Source of the DNA: Chryseobacterium gleum
GTDB taxonomy: Bacteria > Bacteroidota > Bacteroidia > UBA10329
NCBI GenBank assembly: GCA_945903645.1
Contig: CAMDOM010000002.1
Location: 104,034 to 168,033, forward strand
Direction of reading: 5' to 3'
Length of the DNA stretch: 64,000 nt
The stretch's first letter is position 1, and the number at the start of each line of letters is the position of its first letter. Below the pieces are notes generated by a model, which worked only from the letters and a program-made list of their open reading frames with translations, was not told where the DNA came from and ran no database searches. The position numbers were made by a program, and so were the translations under genes. Shown one piece after another: positions 7,334 to 16,384 of this stretch.

Positions 7334-9589
7334 CTATTTCAACTCCCAAGCCACTCCCACATATAACTCGCGGCCATGGATGGGGCTGTAGGAATAGGAG
7401 GTGTCGAACAACGGGCTAAAACCGATGTTGGCATTGGGATCATTGTATCCCGTTAGAGGAGAAACAGGCTGTTTGTAGTCCATAATGTTTTCCATTCCTG
7501 CAAAAATGCGCAACGAGGCTTTGTTCCATGTATAGGTTATTTGCAAAACATCCAAGTAAAAAGGCTTGGATGTTGTGGGGCGCGAAGTGGGCAAAGGCAA
7601 CCCTGAAGCATCCAAATCATACACTTTGGGCAAGTGCATTGGGCCTACAAAATTCATGGTATAGGCAAATTCGAGGTGTGCCTTTTTCCACCGATAAGAC
7701 AACACCCCATTGCCCGACCATTCGGATGCAAAATTTAAGAACGTAGATTCAAACTGACCAGCTGCATTGCGCTCGGTTTGCTTGGCGTTCAAATAATTGA
7801 ACCCAAGGCGTATGGTAATTGGAAAAGAAAAACTGTGATTAACAGCAGCACTAATGCCCCACGATTGGACGTTTCCATAGGTGTTGCCATAGATTATTTG
7901 CCCAGGACTGTCGTAGTTGGGAATAATACGATTGGTGAAATAGGTGTAAAATCCATCTACATCTACGCTGCCCTGCGCTGTGCCAAGGGTGTAGATATGG
8001 TTGAAATTGAGTGCGGCATTGTATGATTGTTCCGGTTTCAATTCATCTTTTAGAACCACTTCGCGCTGACCAGTAATGAAGGCATGATCTTCGGTAAATA
8101 AGTTGACCACCTTAAATCCTGTACCCAAATTGAGGCGAAATGTAGTCCACTGTCCTGGGCGATATTTTAAGTTGACACGAGGTGAAAACACCTGGCCATG
8201 CACCGAATAATAGTCTAACCGCACGCCACCCAGCAATTGCCAAACGCTTGGTTTTATGGTCCATTCGTCTTGCAGAAATATGCCGGGTATAAATTGACGT
8301 TCTGGTTCTATGGCCGTAGCAACGGTGTTGTCGTCATAAAATTGAAAGCGCCCGGTGAGTCCTGCAGTTAAATCATGCTTTTTTATCGCCCGATTCCAAA
8401 TTAGATTTCCAAATGCTATGTATTGCAAAGCGAGATACTGATTGGCGCCATAGTAGCTATCCTGATTGTGATAGCTTGCTGAAAAATCGAACCGAAATCG
8501 CTCTTTGAAAGGAAGTTCGTAGGTTCCAAACAGTTCTGCGCGATGGGTGTAAATGCTTTCGCCATAAATGCTGTCGCTACCACGCAGTTCTCTGTAGGCG
8601 CGGTCTTTCAAAAATGCCTCTACACCATTGCGTCTATCTTCGAAATAATACTTGCCCATAAGCTGCAATTTGCGCTGCTCTTTACGCTTCAAAGTCCATT
8701 TGGTGAAGGCGGAAACACGTTCCATGTTGACGATGTCTCCGAAACCATCTTCATTGTCATCGTCATATAAATCTACTGTTCCCACATTGGCACCAATGGT
8801 TCCGTTCCACTTGCCCACTTTTGGCGACCACGCAATGTTTCCGAAGGTTTCCAGGTGAGATGTTACCCGAATATCGGCAGCAATCAACGGTTGGTCTTGA
8901 GGGTTTTTAGTAATAATATTGATGACACCCGCCATAGCTTCCGACCCATAAAGCGTAGAATTCGGGCCTTTTATCACTTCAATTCGATCAATCATTTGCC
9001 TCGGAATGCCATTGAGACCATACACCGAAGCCAGATTGCCATATACAGGACTACCATCTACCAACAGGGCGGTATACTGTCCAGGAAAACCATTGATACT
9101 TATGCTATTGGTGTAACACACGCCACAACTTACCACCTCTTGAACGCCATTTATCAACTTAAGTGCCGACATTAAATTGGTAGGTGAAGTGGTGCGTTCA
9201 AGTAACTCGACCGTAATCACTTCCACTTTGACGGGTGATGCTGTAACGAAACTCTCTTTCATAGTACCACTCACCACAACTTCCTCCAAACCGAGCACAT
9301 CTGGCATTAGCGCAACTTTCCCCAATGCCACATCCGAACCGTTAACCGCAACCTTCACCTCTTCTCGTCTAAAACCAATGGCGCTAAACAACAACACGTG
9401 GTTGCCGTTGCCCACTGCTTTAAGGGTAAACTTACCGTCTACATCAGCGCTTGTACCTACGGAAGTGCCCTTCACTACAATGTTTGCAAATGGCACAGCC
9501 TCAGCACCACTGGTTACTTGGCCTGTAAGGACATGCTGCGCCCAAGCCACATTCGTAAGAAAATATAAGAGTAACGTCAGGATTTTCAC
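7334..9589 (-). CDS. TonB-dependent outer-membrane receptor, probably for a metal or metallophore
   Basis: A 751-residue receptor: signal peptide (to about 17), a carboxypeptidase-regulatory-like domain at about 20-105 (GQVTSGAEAVPFANIVVKG), the plug at about 115-230 (RIEVIKGPNSTLYGSEAMAGVINIIT) and a 22-strand barrel ending in aromatic residues. The plug has a closely spaced Cys pair (SCGVCYTN). The start codon is GTG at 9589. It is divergent from a DtxR-type regulator and ZIP transporter with a shared operator in a 70-bp gap, so metal-regulated uptake is likely. Substrate (iron, manganese, zinc, copper or a chelate) cannot be read from sequence. Confidence 0.9.
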   Translation of the reverse strand: MKILTLLLYFLTNVAWAQHVLTGQVTSGAEAVPFANIVVKGTSVGTSADVDGKFTLKAVGNGNHVLLFSAIGFRREEVKVAVNGSDVALGKVALMPDVLGLEEVVVSGTMKESFVTASPVKVEVITVELLERTTSPTNLMSALKLINGVQEVVSCGVCYTNSISINGFPGQYTALLVDGSPVYGNLASVYGLNGIPRQMIDRIEVIKGPNSTLYGSEAMAGVINIITKNPQDQPLIAADIRVTSHLETFGNIAWSPKVGKWNGTIGANVGTVDLYDDDNEDGFGDIVNMERVSAFTKWTLKRKEQRKLQLMGKYYFEDRRNGVEAFLKDRAYRELRGSDSIYGESIYTHRAELFGTYELPFKERFRFDFSASYHNQDSYYGANQYLALQYIAFGNLIWNRAIKKHDLTAGLTGRFQFYDDNTVATAIEPERQFIPGIFLQDEWTIKPSVWQLLGGVRLDYYSVHGQVFSPRVNLKYRPGQWTTFRLNLGTGFKVVNLFTEDHAFITGQREVVLKDELKPEQSYNAALNFNHIYTLGTAQGSVDVDGFYTYFTNRIIPNYDSPGQIIYGNTYGNVQSWGISAAVNHSFSFPITIRLGFNYLNAKQTERNAAGQFESTFLNFASEWSGNGVLSYRWKKAHLEFAYTMNFVGPMHLPKVYDLDASGLPLPTSRPTTSKPFYLDVLQITYTWNKASLRIFAGMENIMDYKQPVSPLTGYNDPNANIGFSPLFDTSYSYSPIHGRELYVGVAWELK

Positions 9590-9594
9590 AGTCG

Positions 9595-9602
9595 CAAAAA
9601 TA
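9595..9602 (-). promoter_or_regulatory. -7 element of the TonB receptor gene
   Basis: The minus strand reads TATTTTTG here, a TAnnTTTG match only 5 nt before the GTG start at 9589. The transcript would be leaderless or nearly so. Confidence 0.5.
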
Positions 9603-9606
9603 CATT

Positions 9607-9622
9607 TTTAGACTAATCTAAA
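9607..9622. promoter_or_regulatory. Palindromic operator, probable DtxR/MntR box
   Basis: TTTAGACTAATCTAAA has perfect 6-bp arms (TTTAGA/TCTAAA) around a 4-bp centre. It lies just upstream of the receptor's -7 element and at about the -33 position of the dtxR promoter, so one bound repressor could control both directions. Its form resembles DtxR-family boxes built on TTAGnTTAnnCTAA-like halves. The regulator gene is adjacent, which favours autoregulation. Confidence 0.65.
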
Positions 9623-9647
9623 TTATTATTTTGAAGGAAGTAATTCA

Positions 9648-9655
9648 TACTTTTG
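9648..9655 (+). promoter_or_regulatory. -7 element of the dtxR-zip operon
   Basis: TACTTTTG matches TAnnTTTG and ends 4 nt before the ATG at 9660, again implying a leaderless message. A TTG at 9631 is only 14 bp upstream, shorter than the usual spacing. Confidence 0.5.
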
Positions 9656-9659
9656 ACGC

Positions 9660-10316
9660 ATGGAAAACTCCTTTACCGAAGAGAACTACCTAAAAGCAAT
9701 TTTTAAGCTATCGCGAAAAAGCGAATTGGGCGTAAGTACCAATGCTTTGGCAGAACGCATGGATACCAAAGCTTCGTCTGTAACCGATATGATGAAACGG
9801 CTATCGGCCAAAAATTTGGTGGATTATCAAAAATATCAAGGGGTAATTCTAACCGAAAAAGGCAAAAAAATAGCCGTTGACATTATACGGAAACATCGAT
9901 TGTGGGAGGTATTTTTAGTTAATCATCTCAACTTTGGTTGGGATGAAGTACACGAAGTGGCCGAGCAGATGGAACATATCAACAGCTCACTTTTGGTGGA
10001 TCGACTGGACAAATTCCTCAATCACCCGAAGTACGACCCTCATGGTGGACCAATTCCCGATAGCGATGGAAATTTCCCAGCACCAGCGCGCATCAAACTG
10101 GATGAACTGCTTGTAGGAAAAACATCCAAAGTGCTTGGCGTGACCGAGCATTCGGATAGCTTCCTCGCATATTTAAAGAAAGTGGGGTTGAATTTGGGAC
10201 AAGAATTCAAGTTGATGGACCGCCATGATTTCGACCGGTCGGTAGAGTTAAATATCCAAGGTGAAGTGCTTCATGTCAGTCATGACGTAGCCAAAAACAT
10301 ATTTGTAGCAAACTAA
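9660..10316 (+). CDS. Metal-dependent transcriptional repressor, DtxR/MntR family
   Basis: The 218-residue protein has an N-terminal winged helix (STNALAERMDTKASSVTDMMKRL), the diagnostic dimerisation and metal-binding segment IRKHRLWEVFLVNHL followed by WDEVHEVAEQMEHI, and a C-terminal SH3-like FeoA domain from about residue 145. Family members bind Fe2+ or Mn2+ and then repress uptake genes. It is followed 3 bp later by a ZIP transporter, and the likely operator lies upstream at 9607. Whether it senses iron, manganese or zinc is not decided by the sequence. Confidence 0.95.
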   Translation: MENSFTEENYLKAIFKLSRKSELGVSTNALAERMDTKASSVTDMMKRLSAKNLVDYQKYQGVILTEKGKKIAVDIIRKHRLWEVFLVNHLNFGWDEVHEVAEQMEHINSSLLVDRLDKFLNHPKYDPHGGPIPDSDGNFPAPARIKLDELLVGKTSKVLGVTEHSDSFLAYLKKVGLNLGQEFKLMDRHDFDRSVELNIQGEVLHVSHDVAKNIFVAN

Positions 10317-10319
10317 AAC

Positions 10320-11147
10320 ATGGAACAATTTCAGCAATGGTTTTTGGGATTAACCCCAGTAATGCAAGCCCTTATCGCCACCACTGGCACATGGCTGCTT
10401 ACCGCTGCGGGGGCATCGCTAATCTTCTTTGTAAAAACAATGAATCGCCAATTGCTTGATGGCATGTTGGGTTTTACGGGCGGAGTGATGATAGCAGCCA
10501 GTTTTTGGTCGCTGCTTGCCCCTGCCATCGAAATAAGTGAGCAAACCAACCCCAACTTGCCCAACTGGCTTCCCGCAGCTGTTGGCTTTGTGGCTGGTGC
10601 GCTATTCTTATTCTCTTTGGATAAAGTACTGCCCCATCTTCATATCAACTTTCCGATTGAAAAGAAAGAGGGAGTAGACACCAAACTGAAGAGCCCACTG
10701 CTATTGGTGCTGGCCATTACGCTACACAATATACCCGAAGGATTGGCAGTAGGTGTGGCTTTTGGTGCAGTGGCGCATGGAATTGAAGGTGCTTCGATAG
10801 GTGCAGCCATTGCGCTTGCGATAGGCATTGGACTGCAAAATTTCCCAGAGGGATTGGCCGTTGCTGCCCCAATGCGCAGGCTGGGTGTGAGCCGATTTAA
10901 GAGCTTTTGGTATGGACAAATGTCGGCCATAGTGGAGCCAGTAGCTGGGGTTATTGGCGCTGTTGCGGTAATCTATGCGTTGCCTGTGCTACCCTATGCC
11001 TTAGCATTTGCAGCAGGGGCCATGATTTATGTGGTGATTGAGGAAGTAATTCCCGAAGCCAATATGGATAAATATGCCGATACCTCCACGCTTGGCTTTA
11101 TAGCGGGTTTCACCATCATGATGATTTTGGACGTGGCCTTGGGCTAA
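10320..11147 (+). CDS. ZIP family divalent metal transporter
   Basis: A 275-residue inner-membrane protein with about eight transmembrane segments. Both ZIP metal-site motifs are present: HNIPEGLAVGVAFG in TM4 and NFPEGLAVAAPMR in TM5, as in the GufA/ZupT group. An acidic and His-containing loop (LPHLHINFPIEKKEG) precedes TM4. The family moves Zn2+, Fe2+ or Mn2+ into the cytoplasm. It forms an operon with the DtxR-type regulator 3 bp upstream, and together with the divergent TonB receptor gives both outer- and inner-membrane steps for metal uptake. Its stop overlaps the convergent lipoprotein gene by 4 bp. Confidence 0.93.
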   Translation: MEQFQQWFLGLTPVMQALIATTGTWLLTAAGASLIFFVKTMNRQLLDGMLGFTGGVMIAASFWSLLAPAIEISEQTNPNLPNWLPAAVGFVAGALFLFSLDKVLPHLHINFPIEKKEGVDTKLKSPLLLVLAITLHNIPEGLAVGVAFGAVAHGIEGASIGAAIALAIGIGLQNFPEGLAVAAPMRRLGVSRFKSFWYGQMSAIVEPVAGVIGAVAVIYALPVLPYALAFAAGAMIYVVIEEVIPEANMDKYADTSTLGFIAGFTIMMILDVALG

Positions 11148-11539
11148 TCTACTAACTCATATTTCTCCCTGCACGCCTCGAAACAAGGATAGTTGAGAAT
11201 GAGATTTTCACCTTCCATCACGTAGGTTATCACGAAAGCACTGACTCCACAATTGTCAGGAGTGATTGCCATTTCAGCTGAAGAATAGGTTGCAGTCGAG
11301 CCTACTTCTGTGCTGGGATTCATTTGACATAAAAAACCATTAGACATTAGAGTTCCATCCGCAAAAAACTCAATGGTTTTGTCGCTATCCACAGGTTCAA
11401 ACTGGCCACTACCATCACCTGGGTCGGCCAATACTTCAATCAAATGCCAGCTATTTACAAGTTCGGGTGCTTCGTCTTCATCACAGCCATTTAGGGTTAA
11501 TGCCAACACACCTAGTGAAAAGAGAAAACCCTGTTTCAT
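11144..11539 (-). CDS. Small lipoprotein, lipocalin-like
   Basis: The 131-residue product has a lipoprotein signal (VLALTLNGCDEDEAP, Cys at about 19) and an acidic linker. The mature part (SWHLIEVLADPGD, then IEFFADGTLMSNG) follows the W..., EF..DG pattern of lipocalin-like lipoproteins common in Bacteroidota. Three or four Cys in the C-terminal half (FLCQ, DNCG, YPCFEACRE) could form disulfides. Ligand is unknown. It lies 9 bp upstream of rimO's stop on the same strand but reads after it, so it is probably the second gene's tail partner in a rimO transcript. Confidence 0.65.
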   Translation of the reverse strand: MKQGFLFSLGVLALTLNGCDEDEAPELVNSWHLIEVLADPGDGSGQFEPVDSDKTIEFFADGTLMSNGFLCQMNPSTEVGSTATYSSAEMAITPDNCGVSAFVITYVMEGENLILNYPCFEACREKYELVD

Positions 11540-11548
11540 GGTTTAATT

Positions 11549-12865
11549 TTAAACGGGAACAACTTCAGCGTAAAGATCGAAATATTCGGCACCAGTGATG
11601 CGCACATCTGCAAAATCGCCAATGCGCAAGTAATTTCCTTCGGCTTTCACTAGCACTTCGTTGTCCACTTCAGGCGAATCGAATTCTGTTCTTCCCACAA
11701 AAAACTCACCTTCTTTTCGGTCAATCAGCACCTTTAAAACTTGACCAATTCGGGCTTGATTTAACTCTTCCGAAATCTCCTGTTGCGCTTCCATAATGCG
11801 TTCGGCCCTGCGCGCTTTTTCCTTCTTGGGCACATTATCTTCCAACAAATAGGCATGGGTATTTTCTTCGTGCGAGTAGGTGAACACGCCCAAACGCTCG
11901 AATTTGGATTCCTTCACCCATTGCAACATGGTTTCAAAATCGGCTTTCGTTTCGCCCGGATAGCCCACAATTAAAGATGTGCGAATGGCAATGCCCGGCA
12001 CCTTTGTTTTGATTGTCTGCAGCAAACGGTCTGTTTTTTCTTTGGTGGTGCCTCTGCGCATGGATTTGAGCATGGTATCAGAAATGTGCTGCAACGGCAT
12101 ATCCAAGTACTTGCAAATTTTAGGTTCGCGGGCCATCACTTCCAAAACATCTTCTGGAAATCCTGCCGGAAATGCATAATGCAAGCGAATCCATTCAATG
12201 CCATCTACTTGGCAAAGGGCGGTGAGCAAATCGGCCAATCTTCGACTTCCGTAGATATCCAAACCATAATAGGTAGAGTCTTGTGCAATAAGCATGAGCT
12301 CCTTGACGCCTTTTGCGGCCAGTTTCTTGGCATTTTCCACCAATTCTTCGATGGGAGTTGATACATGTTTACCGCGCATCAGCGGTATGGCGCAAAACGA
12401 ACATGGCCTATCGCAGCCCTCCGATATTTTGAAATAAGCATAGTGCGATGGCGTGGTTAGCAACCGCTCGCCCACCAGCTCATGCTTGTAGTCGGCACCA
12501 AGTGCTTTGAGCAATCGTGGCAAATCGCGCGTGCCGAAATACTCATCTACATTGGGAATTTCCTTCTCCAAATCGGGTTTGTAACGTTCAGAAAGGCATC
12601 CTGTAACAAACACTTTCTCCACCAATCCATCCTTTTTGGCTTGCGCATAGCGTAAAATGGTGTCAATGCTTTCTTGCTTGGCATTGTCAATAAATCCGCA
12701 GGTGTTTATCACCACGATATTGGCGTCATCGTTGGCCGCCTCATGTTCGGCATCCATATTATTGGCTTTCAGTTGGCCCATAAGCACTTCGCTGTCGTAT
12801 ATATTCTTGGAACAGCCAAGGGTGATTACGTTGATCTTATTCTGCTTTAGTGTTTTCGTTTTCAT
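11549..12865 (-). CDS. rimO: Ribosomal protein S12 methylthiotransferase
   Basis: A 438-residue radical SAM methylthiotransferase. The UPF0004 domain begins INVITLGCSKNIYDSE, the radical SAM cluster motif is CDRPCSFCAIP, and a TRAM domain closes the protein (LKVLIDRKEGEFFVGRTEFD). PLMRGKHVSTP after the cluster separates RimO from MiaB. It adds a methylthio group to Asp89 of S12. The ATG at 12865 is preferred over the TTG at 12877. CATCTTTG on the minus strand just upstream is a near-match -7 element, about 9 nt from the ATG. Confidence 0.95.
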   Translation of the reverse strand: MKTKTLKQNKINVITLGCSKNIYDSEVLMGQLKANNMDAEHEAANDDANIVVINTCGFIDNAKQESIDTILRYAQAKKDGLVEKVFVTGCLSERYKPDLEKEIPNVDEYFGTRDLPRLLKALGADYKHELVGERLLTTPSHYAYFKISEGCDRPCSFCAIPLMRGKHVSTPIEELVENAKKLAAKGVKELMLIAQDSTYYGLDIYGSRRLADLLTALCQVDGIEWIRLHYAFPAGFPEDVLEVMAREPKICKYLDMPLQHISDTMLKSMRRGTTKEKTDRLLQTIKTKVPGIAIRTSLIVGYPGETKADFETMLQWVKESKFERLGVFTYSHEENTHAYLLEDNVPKKEKARRAERIMEAQQEISEELNQARIGQVLKVLIDRKEGEFFVGRTEFDSPEVDNEVLVKAEGNYLRIGDFADVRITGAEYFDLYAEVVPV

Positions 12866-13024
12866 ATCGGGCGGCAAAGATGGGGATATTCATTCGCTCA
12901 GTACCCTACAAAATGTGCTACCAACATCGATGCAAAAGGAAAATGACCTTAACACTTGATGCCCGACACACAACCGAATGCAAGCAGTTATAGTTTGTGA
13001 CTTTTATCGAACTTGGTGCCTCGA

Positions 13025-14032
13025 ATGAAGCATATATTATTTTACGGTTCGGGAGCGGTTAACTTATCGTTAATGGGGTGGATAAACCGCTCTGAATTGC
13101 GCATCACCGTTCTGGCTCGGCCCAACTCCGCTGCGCAACTACGGGAACATGGCGTTGAGGTGGAACTGGGAAAATTCATTACCAAAGTGCGCCCCGAAGT
13201 GGTTACAAGTCTGGATGAACTGGAGCGCCCTGACCTTGTGGTTATTGGGGTAAAGGCATACACGCTAGACACTGCTGCGGCCGATATTCGTGCCCATTAT
13301 GGACGAGAAATTCCCGTGCTATCGGTGCTTAATGGGGTTCGTCATATTGACTTTCTAAGATCTAAGTTCACCAATGTGTTGTTTGCCACCATCTGTTTCA
13401 ATGCCTATCGAAAATCGCCCCATCGGGCGGTGGCCATGTCGCGCGGCCCTATTATCCTCACCTATTCGCGCGCTGCAGAAAAGGAAGTGAGGCGCGAAGT
13501 ATTTGCCCTCCTAAAAGGCCGCGTTGAAATACTGCAAAGCAAAGATGCCATGGATGTGGCCTGCAACAAACTGATTGTGAACTTGAGCAACGCATTAATG
13601 ACCATGGTGGCGTTTCACAACAACAGAGATTGCGAATTACCTGCGCTGCAACACATTATGTCGCGCATGATGTGGGAAGGCGTAACGGTGATGCGGGCCC
13701 ACGGCATTCACGAAACCAAAATTCCGGGCCTACCCACTTGGCGCATGATGCTATTAAGTCGCTATCTGCCTCAGTTTATCACCGTGCCAATTCTTAAGAA
13801 AAAATTGTCCCTGTCTGCCATCAACAGTATGGCGCAAGATGTGGAAGCAGGCCAAACCACCGAGATTGAAGAACTGAACGGACACTTCATTTCTATGGCT
13901 TCCAAGGTAAAAGTAACCATACCTTACAACAAAGCCGTCTATCGTATATTCAAAGAATGGTTGGCAGATTCAACCGAGCCATTAACGCCTTCCGAATTAC
14001 TAGACCGCATTAAGTCTGTTCCTAGGCGATAG
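13025..14032 (+). CDS. Ketopantoate reductase-like protein (ApbA/PanE family)
   Basis: The 335-residue protein has an N-terminal Rossmann fold (HILFYGSGAVNLSLMGW) and the PanE catalytic pattern CNKLIVNLSNAL (Lys and Asn four apart). The C-terminal helical domain ends ELNGHFISMASK. PanE reduces 2-dehydropantoate to pantoate with NADPH for CoA synthesis. The glycine motif is GSGAVN rather than GxGxxG, and the protein is about 30 residues longer than typical PanE, so a related reductase is possible. The ATG at 13025 replaces the TTG at 13013. The last 94 bp overlap the udk gene tail to tail. Confidence 0.7.
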   Translation: MKHILFYGSGAVNLSLMGWINRSELRITVLARPNSAAQLREHGVEVELGKFITKVRPEVVTSLDELERPDLVVIGVKAYTLDTAAADIRAHYGREIPVLSVLNGVRHIDFLRSKFTNVLFATICFNAYRKSPHRAVAMSRGPIILTYSRAAEKEVRREVFALLKGRVEILQSKDAMDVACNKLIVNLSNALMTMVAFHNNRDCELPALQHIMSRMMWEGVTVMRAHGIHETKIPGLPTWRMMLLSRYLPQFITVPILKKKLSLSAINSMAQDVEAGQTTEIEELNGHFISMASKVKVTIPYNKAVYRIFKEWLADSTEPLTPSELLDRIKSVPRR

Positions 14033-14646
14033 CGCAAATGATCGCATAGCACCAGCAACCCTTTGTCGTAGGTAATGTTGTTGGTAATAATAACATGCGC
14101 CTCATCTCTGTAAGGCTTCAAAAATTTCTTGTACGATGGCAACACATGGTGGTCCCATTGATAGCGCACAGTTTGCTCCGAGTATCCCCGCTCTTCGGCA
14201 TCGCGTTGTATTCTGCGTTGCAGCTTAATTTCCTCCCGCACATCCAAATACACCCGCAAATCCAGCAAATCGCGAATTTCTTTGTAGTGAAACACAAACA
14301 AACCCTCCACCACTATGATGGGTGCGGGCTGCACAGTGATTACCTGCGGTTCTTTGCCGGGCGTGTTAAAGGTGTATTCTAGTTTTTGGATGGCCTCTCC
14401 GCGAATTAGCGCCTGCACATCGCGCTGAAACATAGCCTGATCTATAGAAGTGGGCAAATCGTAGTTCACCTCGCCTTGACTATCGCGCTTTTGCTCCGCT
14501 TTGGGTTTGTAATAGTTGTCCTGCGACACCATGCAAATACTCCCTTTAGGCATCTCCTCTTCCATTTGCCGCAAAAACGAAGTTTTGCCCGAAGCGCTGC
14601 CGCCCGCTATACCTATCACGTATCTTCCTTGGGCAGCGTGCTTCAT
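13939..14646 (-). CDS. udk: Uridine kinase
   Basis: A 235-residue P-loop kinase with GIAGGSASGKTSF at about 13-25, the SQDNYY motif, NYDLPTSID and the RDAEERGYS lid. It phosphorylates uridine and cytidine with GTP or ATP in pyrimidine salvage. Its neighbours pyrR and pyrB are also pyrimidine genes. The protein is about 25-30 residues longer than most homologues; the extra tail is Ser/Asn-rich and encoded opposite the end of the panE-like gene, which suggests loss of an earlier stop codon. Start set at the ATG 14646, not the TTG before it. Confidence 0.92.
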   Translation of the reverse strand: MKHAAQGRYVIGIAGGSASGKTSFLRQMEEEMPKGSICMVSQDNYYKPKAEQKRDSQGEVNYDLPTSIDQAMFQRDVQALIRGEAIQKLEYTFNTPGKEPQVITVQPAPIIVVEGLFVFHYKEIRDLLDLRVYLDVREEIKLQRRIQRDAEERGYSEQTVRYQWDHHVLPSYKKFLKPYRDEAHVIITNNITYDKGLLVLCDHLRYRLGTDLMRSSNSEGVNGSVESANHSLNIR

Positions 14647-14684
14647 CAATTTTTTGGCTGTTTATAGGTTTTGGCTTGTTGCGC

Positions 14685-14692
14685 CAAAAGTA
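14685..14692 (-). promoter_or_regulatory. -7 element of udk
   Basis: The minus strand reads TACTTTTG, about 38 nt upstream of the udk ATG. Confidence 0.5.
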
Positions 14693-14807
14693 AAACGGAT
14701 ACATTCGTTTATCCTATCAATAATTGCTTTGTTTCAGATTTAAAGAAGCTTAGGAAATTCCCAGTGAGTGCCCTACCTCCCCTTCCCCCCCTTTCCACTT
14801 TTTGCTG

Positions 14808-14815
14808 TAAGTTTG
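14808..14815 (+). promoter_or_regulatory. -7 element of pyrR-pyrB
   Basis: TAAGTTTG matches TAnnTTTG and ends 10 nt before the pyrR ATG. A start site 4-8 nt downstream would leave almost no leader, so PyrR attenuation through an upstream leader is unlikely here. Confidence 0.5.
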
Positions 14816-14825
14816 CCGCACTAGC

Positions 14826-15380
14826 ATGAGCATGGCACCACGCATTATACTGGACAGCACCCAACTGTCGCTATCGGTAGAACGGATTTGCTATCAGCTT
14901 ATAGAAAACCACAACGATTTTAGTGCAAGTGTGCTTATTGGGTTGCAACCGCGCGGCATTTATTTGGCCCGCAGAATTCACGCCCGTCTTGTGGCCCTTA
15001 CCGGCAATGCCAGCCTTGCCCTTGGCGAACTAGATGTGACCTTTAACCGCGATGACCATCGCAGCAGGTCCGAGCCTATTATTCCATCGCCCATGCGCAT
15101 GGACTTCCTCATCGAAGGAAAAAAAGTTATCCTTATAGATGATGTGCTCTACACCGGCCGCACCATTCGCGCAGGTCTAGATGCCATGATGGCCTTTGGA
15201 CGCCCTTCGCTGGTAGAACTAGTGGTGCTTATAGACCGCAGATTTAGCCGCCAACTGCCCATAGAAGCCAACTATGTTGGCAAGCGCATAGACACCATCG
15301 TTTCGGAGCGCGTAGAAGTGCGCATTTCTGAATATGGACAAGATGATTCGGTAAAACTTTATTCGTCTGAAATAGAATGA
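14826..15380 (+). CDS. pyrR: PyrR-type pyrimidine regulator / uracil phosphoribosyltransferase
   Basis: A 184-residue type I phosphoribosyltransferase. The PRPP loop is [21 protein letters not shown] and the N-terminal [15 protein letters not shown] matches PyrR. In Firmicutes PyrR binds pyr mRNA to cause attenuation and also makes UMP from uracil. Here no long leader is visible, so the enzyme role or a different RNA target is more likely. The stop overlaps pyrB by 4 bp (ATGA), so the two are translationally coupled. Confidence 0.92.
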   Translation: MSMAPRIILDSTQLSLSVERICYQLIENHNDFSASVLIGLQPRGIYLARRIHARLVALTGNASLALGELDVTFNRDDHRSRSEPIIPSPMRMDFLIEGKKVILIDDVLYTGRTIRAGLDAMMAFGRPSLVELVVLIDRRFSRQLPIEANYVGKRIDTIVSERVEVRISEYGQDDSVKLYSSEIE

Positions 15381-16318
15381 GCGGACTTTCGGTCAAACAT
15401 CTCCTTGGCATAAAACAGCTGACCACAGCCGATATTGAACTCATATTTAAAACGGCCGACAACTTTAAGGACGTCATCAACCGCCCTATAAAGAAAGTTC
15501 CGTCTCTGCGGGAAATTACTATTGCCAATCTGTTCTTCGAAAACTCTACCCGAACCAAACTATCGTTCGAATTGGCCGAGAAGCGCCTTTCGGCAGATGT
15601 AATCAACTTTTCGGCCTCTGGTTCTTCGGTCAAAAAAGGCGAAACTCTTGTGGACACCGTCAATAATATCCTTGCCATGAAAGTGGACATGGTGGTGATG
15701 CGTCACCCTGATGCTGGTGCAGGTCAATTTTTATCACGTCATATAGATGCAGTAATAGTAAATGCAGGCGATGGAGCACATGAACACCCTACTCAAGCGC
15801 TTTTAGATGCATTTTCTATTCGCGAAAAACTAGGAAGTGTCGCGGGCAAAAAAGTTGCTATTATCGGAGACATTCTCCACTCGCGCGTGGCGCTCTCCAA
15901 CATTTTTGCGCTTCAAAAATTGGGGGCTGAAGTTAAAGTATGTGGTCCGGCCACGCTCATTCCCAAACACATTCGCGCGTTGGGTGTAACAGTAGAACCC
16001 AATTTGAGAAAAGCATTAGAATGGTGCGATGTGGCCAATATGCTGCGTATTCAGCTAGAGCGGCAGGATGTGCAGTATTTCCCATCCCTAAGAGAATATT
16101 CGCAGAACTATGGCCTCACTGGCAAAATGCTCCGCGAATTGGATAAAGAAATCGTGATTATGCACCCTGGGCCCATCAATAGAGGGGTAGAAATCACTTC
16201 TGATGTAGCCGATGGCAAAGATTCCATCATTCTAAATCAGGTAGAAAATGGAGTAGCCATTCGCATGGCAGTGTTGTATTTGTTGGCAGGTCAAATTATT
16301 CCCAGAGAGAATAGATAA
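15377..16318 (+). CDS. pyrB: Aspartate carbamoyltransferase catalytic chain
   Basis: The 313-residue enzyme matches PyrB length. The carbamoyl-phosphate motif is [13 protein letters not shown] at about 53, with the second conserved block [16 protein letters not shown] and the C-terminal [12 protein letters not shown]. It joins carbamoyl phosphate and aspartate in the first committed step of pyrimidine synthesis. It is coupled to pyrR. No pyrI regulatory chain is nearby, as usual for PyrR-linked ATCases. Confidence 0.97.
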   Translation: MSGLSVKHLLGIKQLTTADIELIFKTADNFKDVINRPIKKVPSLREITIANLFFENSTRTKLSFELAEKRLSADVINFSASGSSVKKGETLVDTVNNILAMKVDMVVMRHPDAGAGQFLSRHIDAVIVNAGDGAHEHPTQALLDAFSIREKLGSVAGKKVAIIGDILHSRVALSNIFALQKLGAEVKVCGPATLIPKHIRALGVTVEPNLRKALEWCDVANMLRIQLERQDVQYFPSLREYSQNYGLTGKMLRELDKEIVIMHPGPINRGVEITSDVADGKDSIILNQVENGVAIRMAVLYLLAGQIIPRENR

Positions 16319-16384
16319 CCATTTTGGATAAAACTGTTTATAAGATTGAAAAATTTCTAATTTCGCCCCGACTATATTTAGCGC

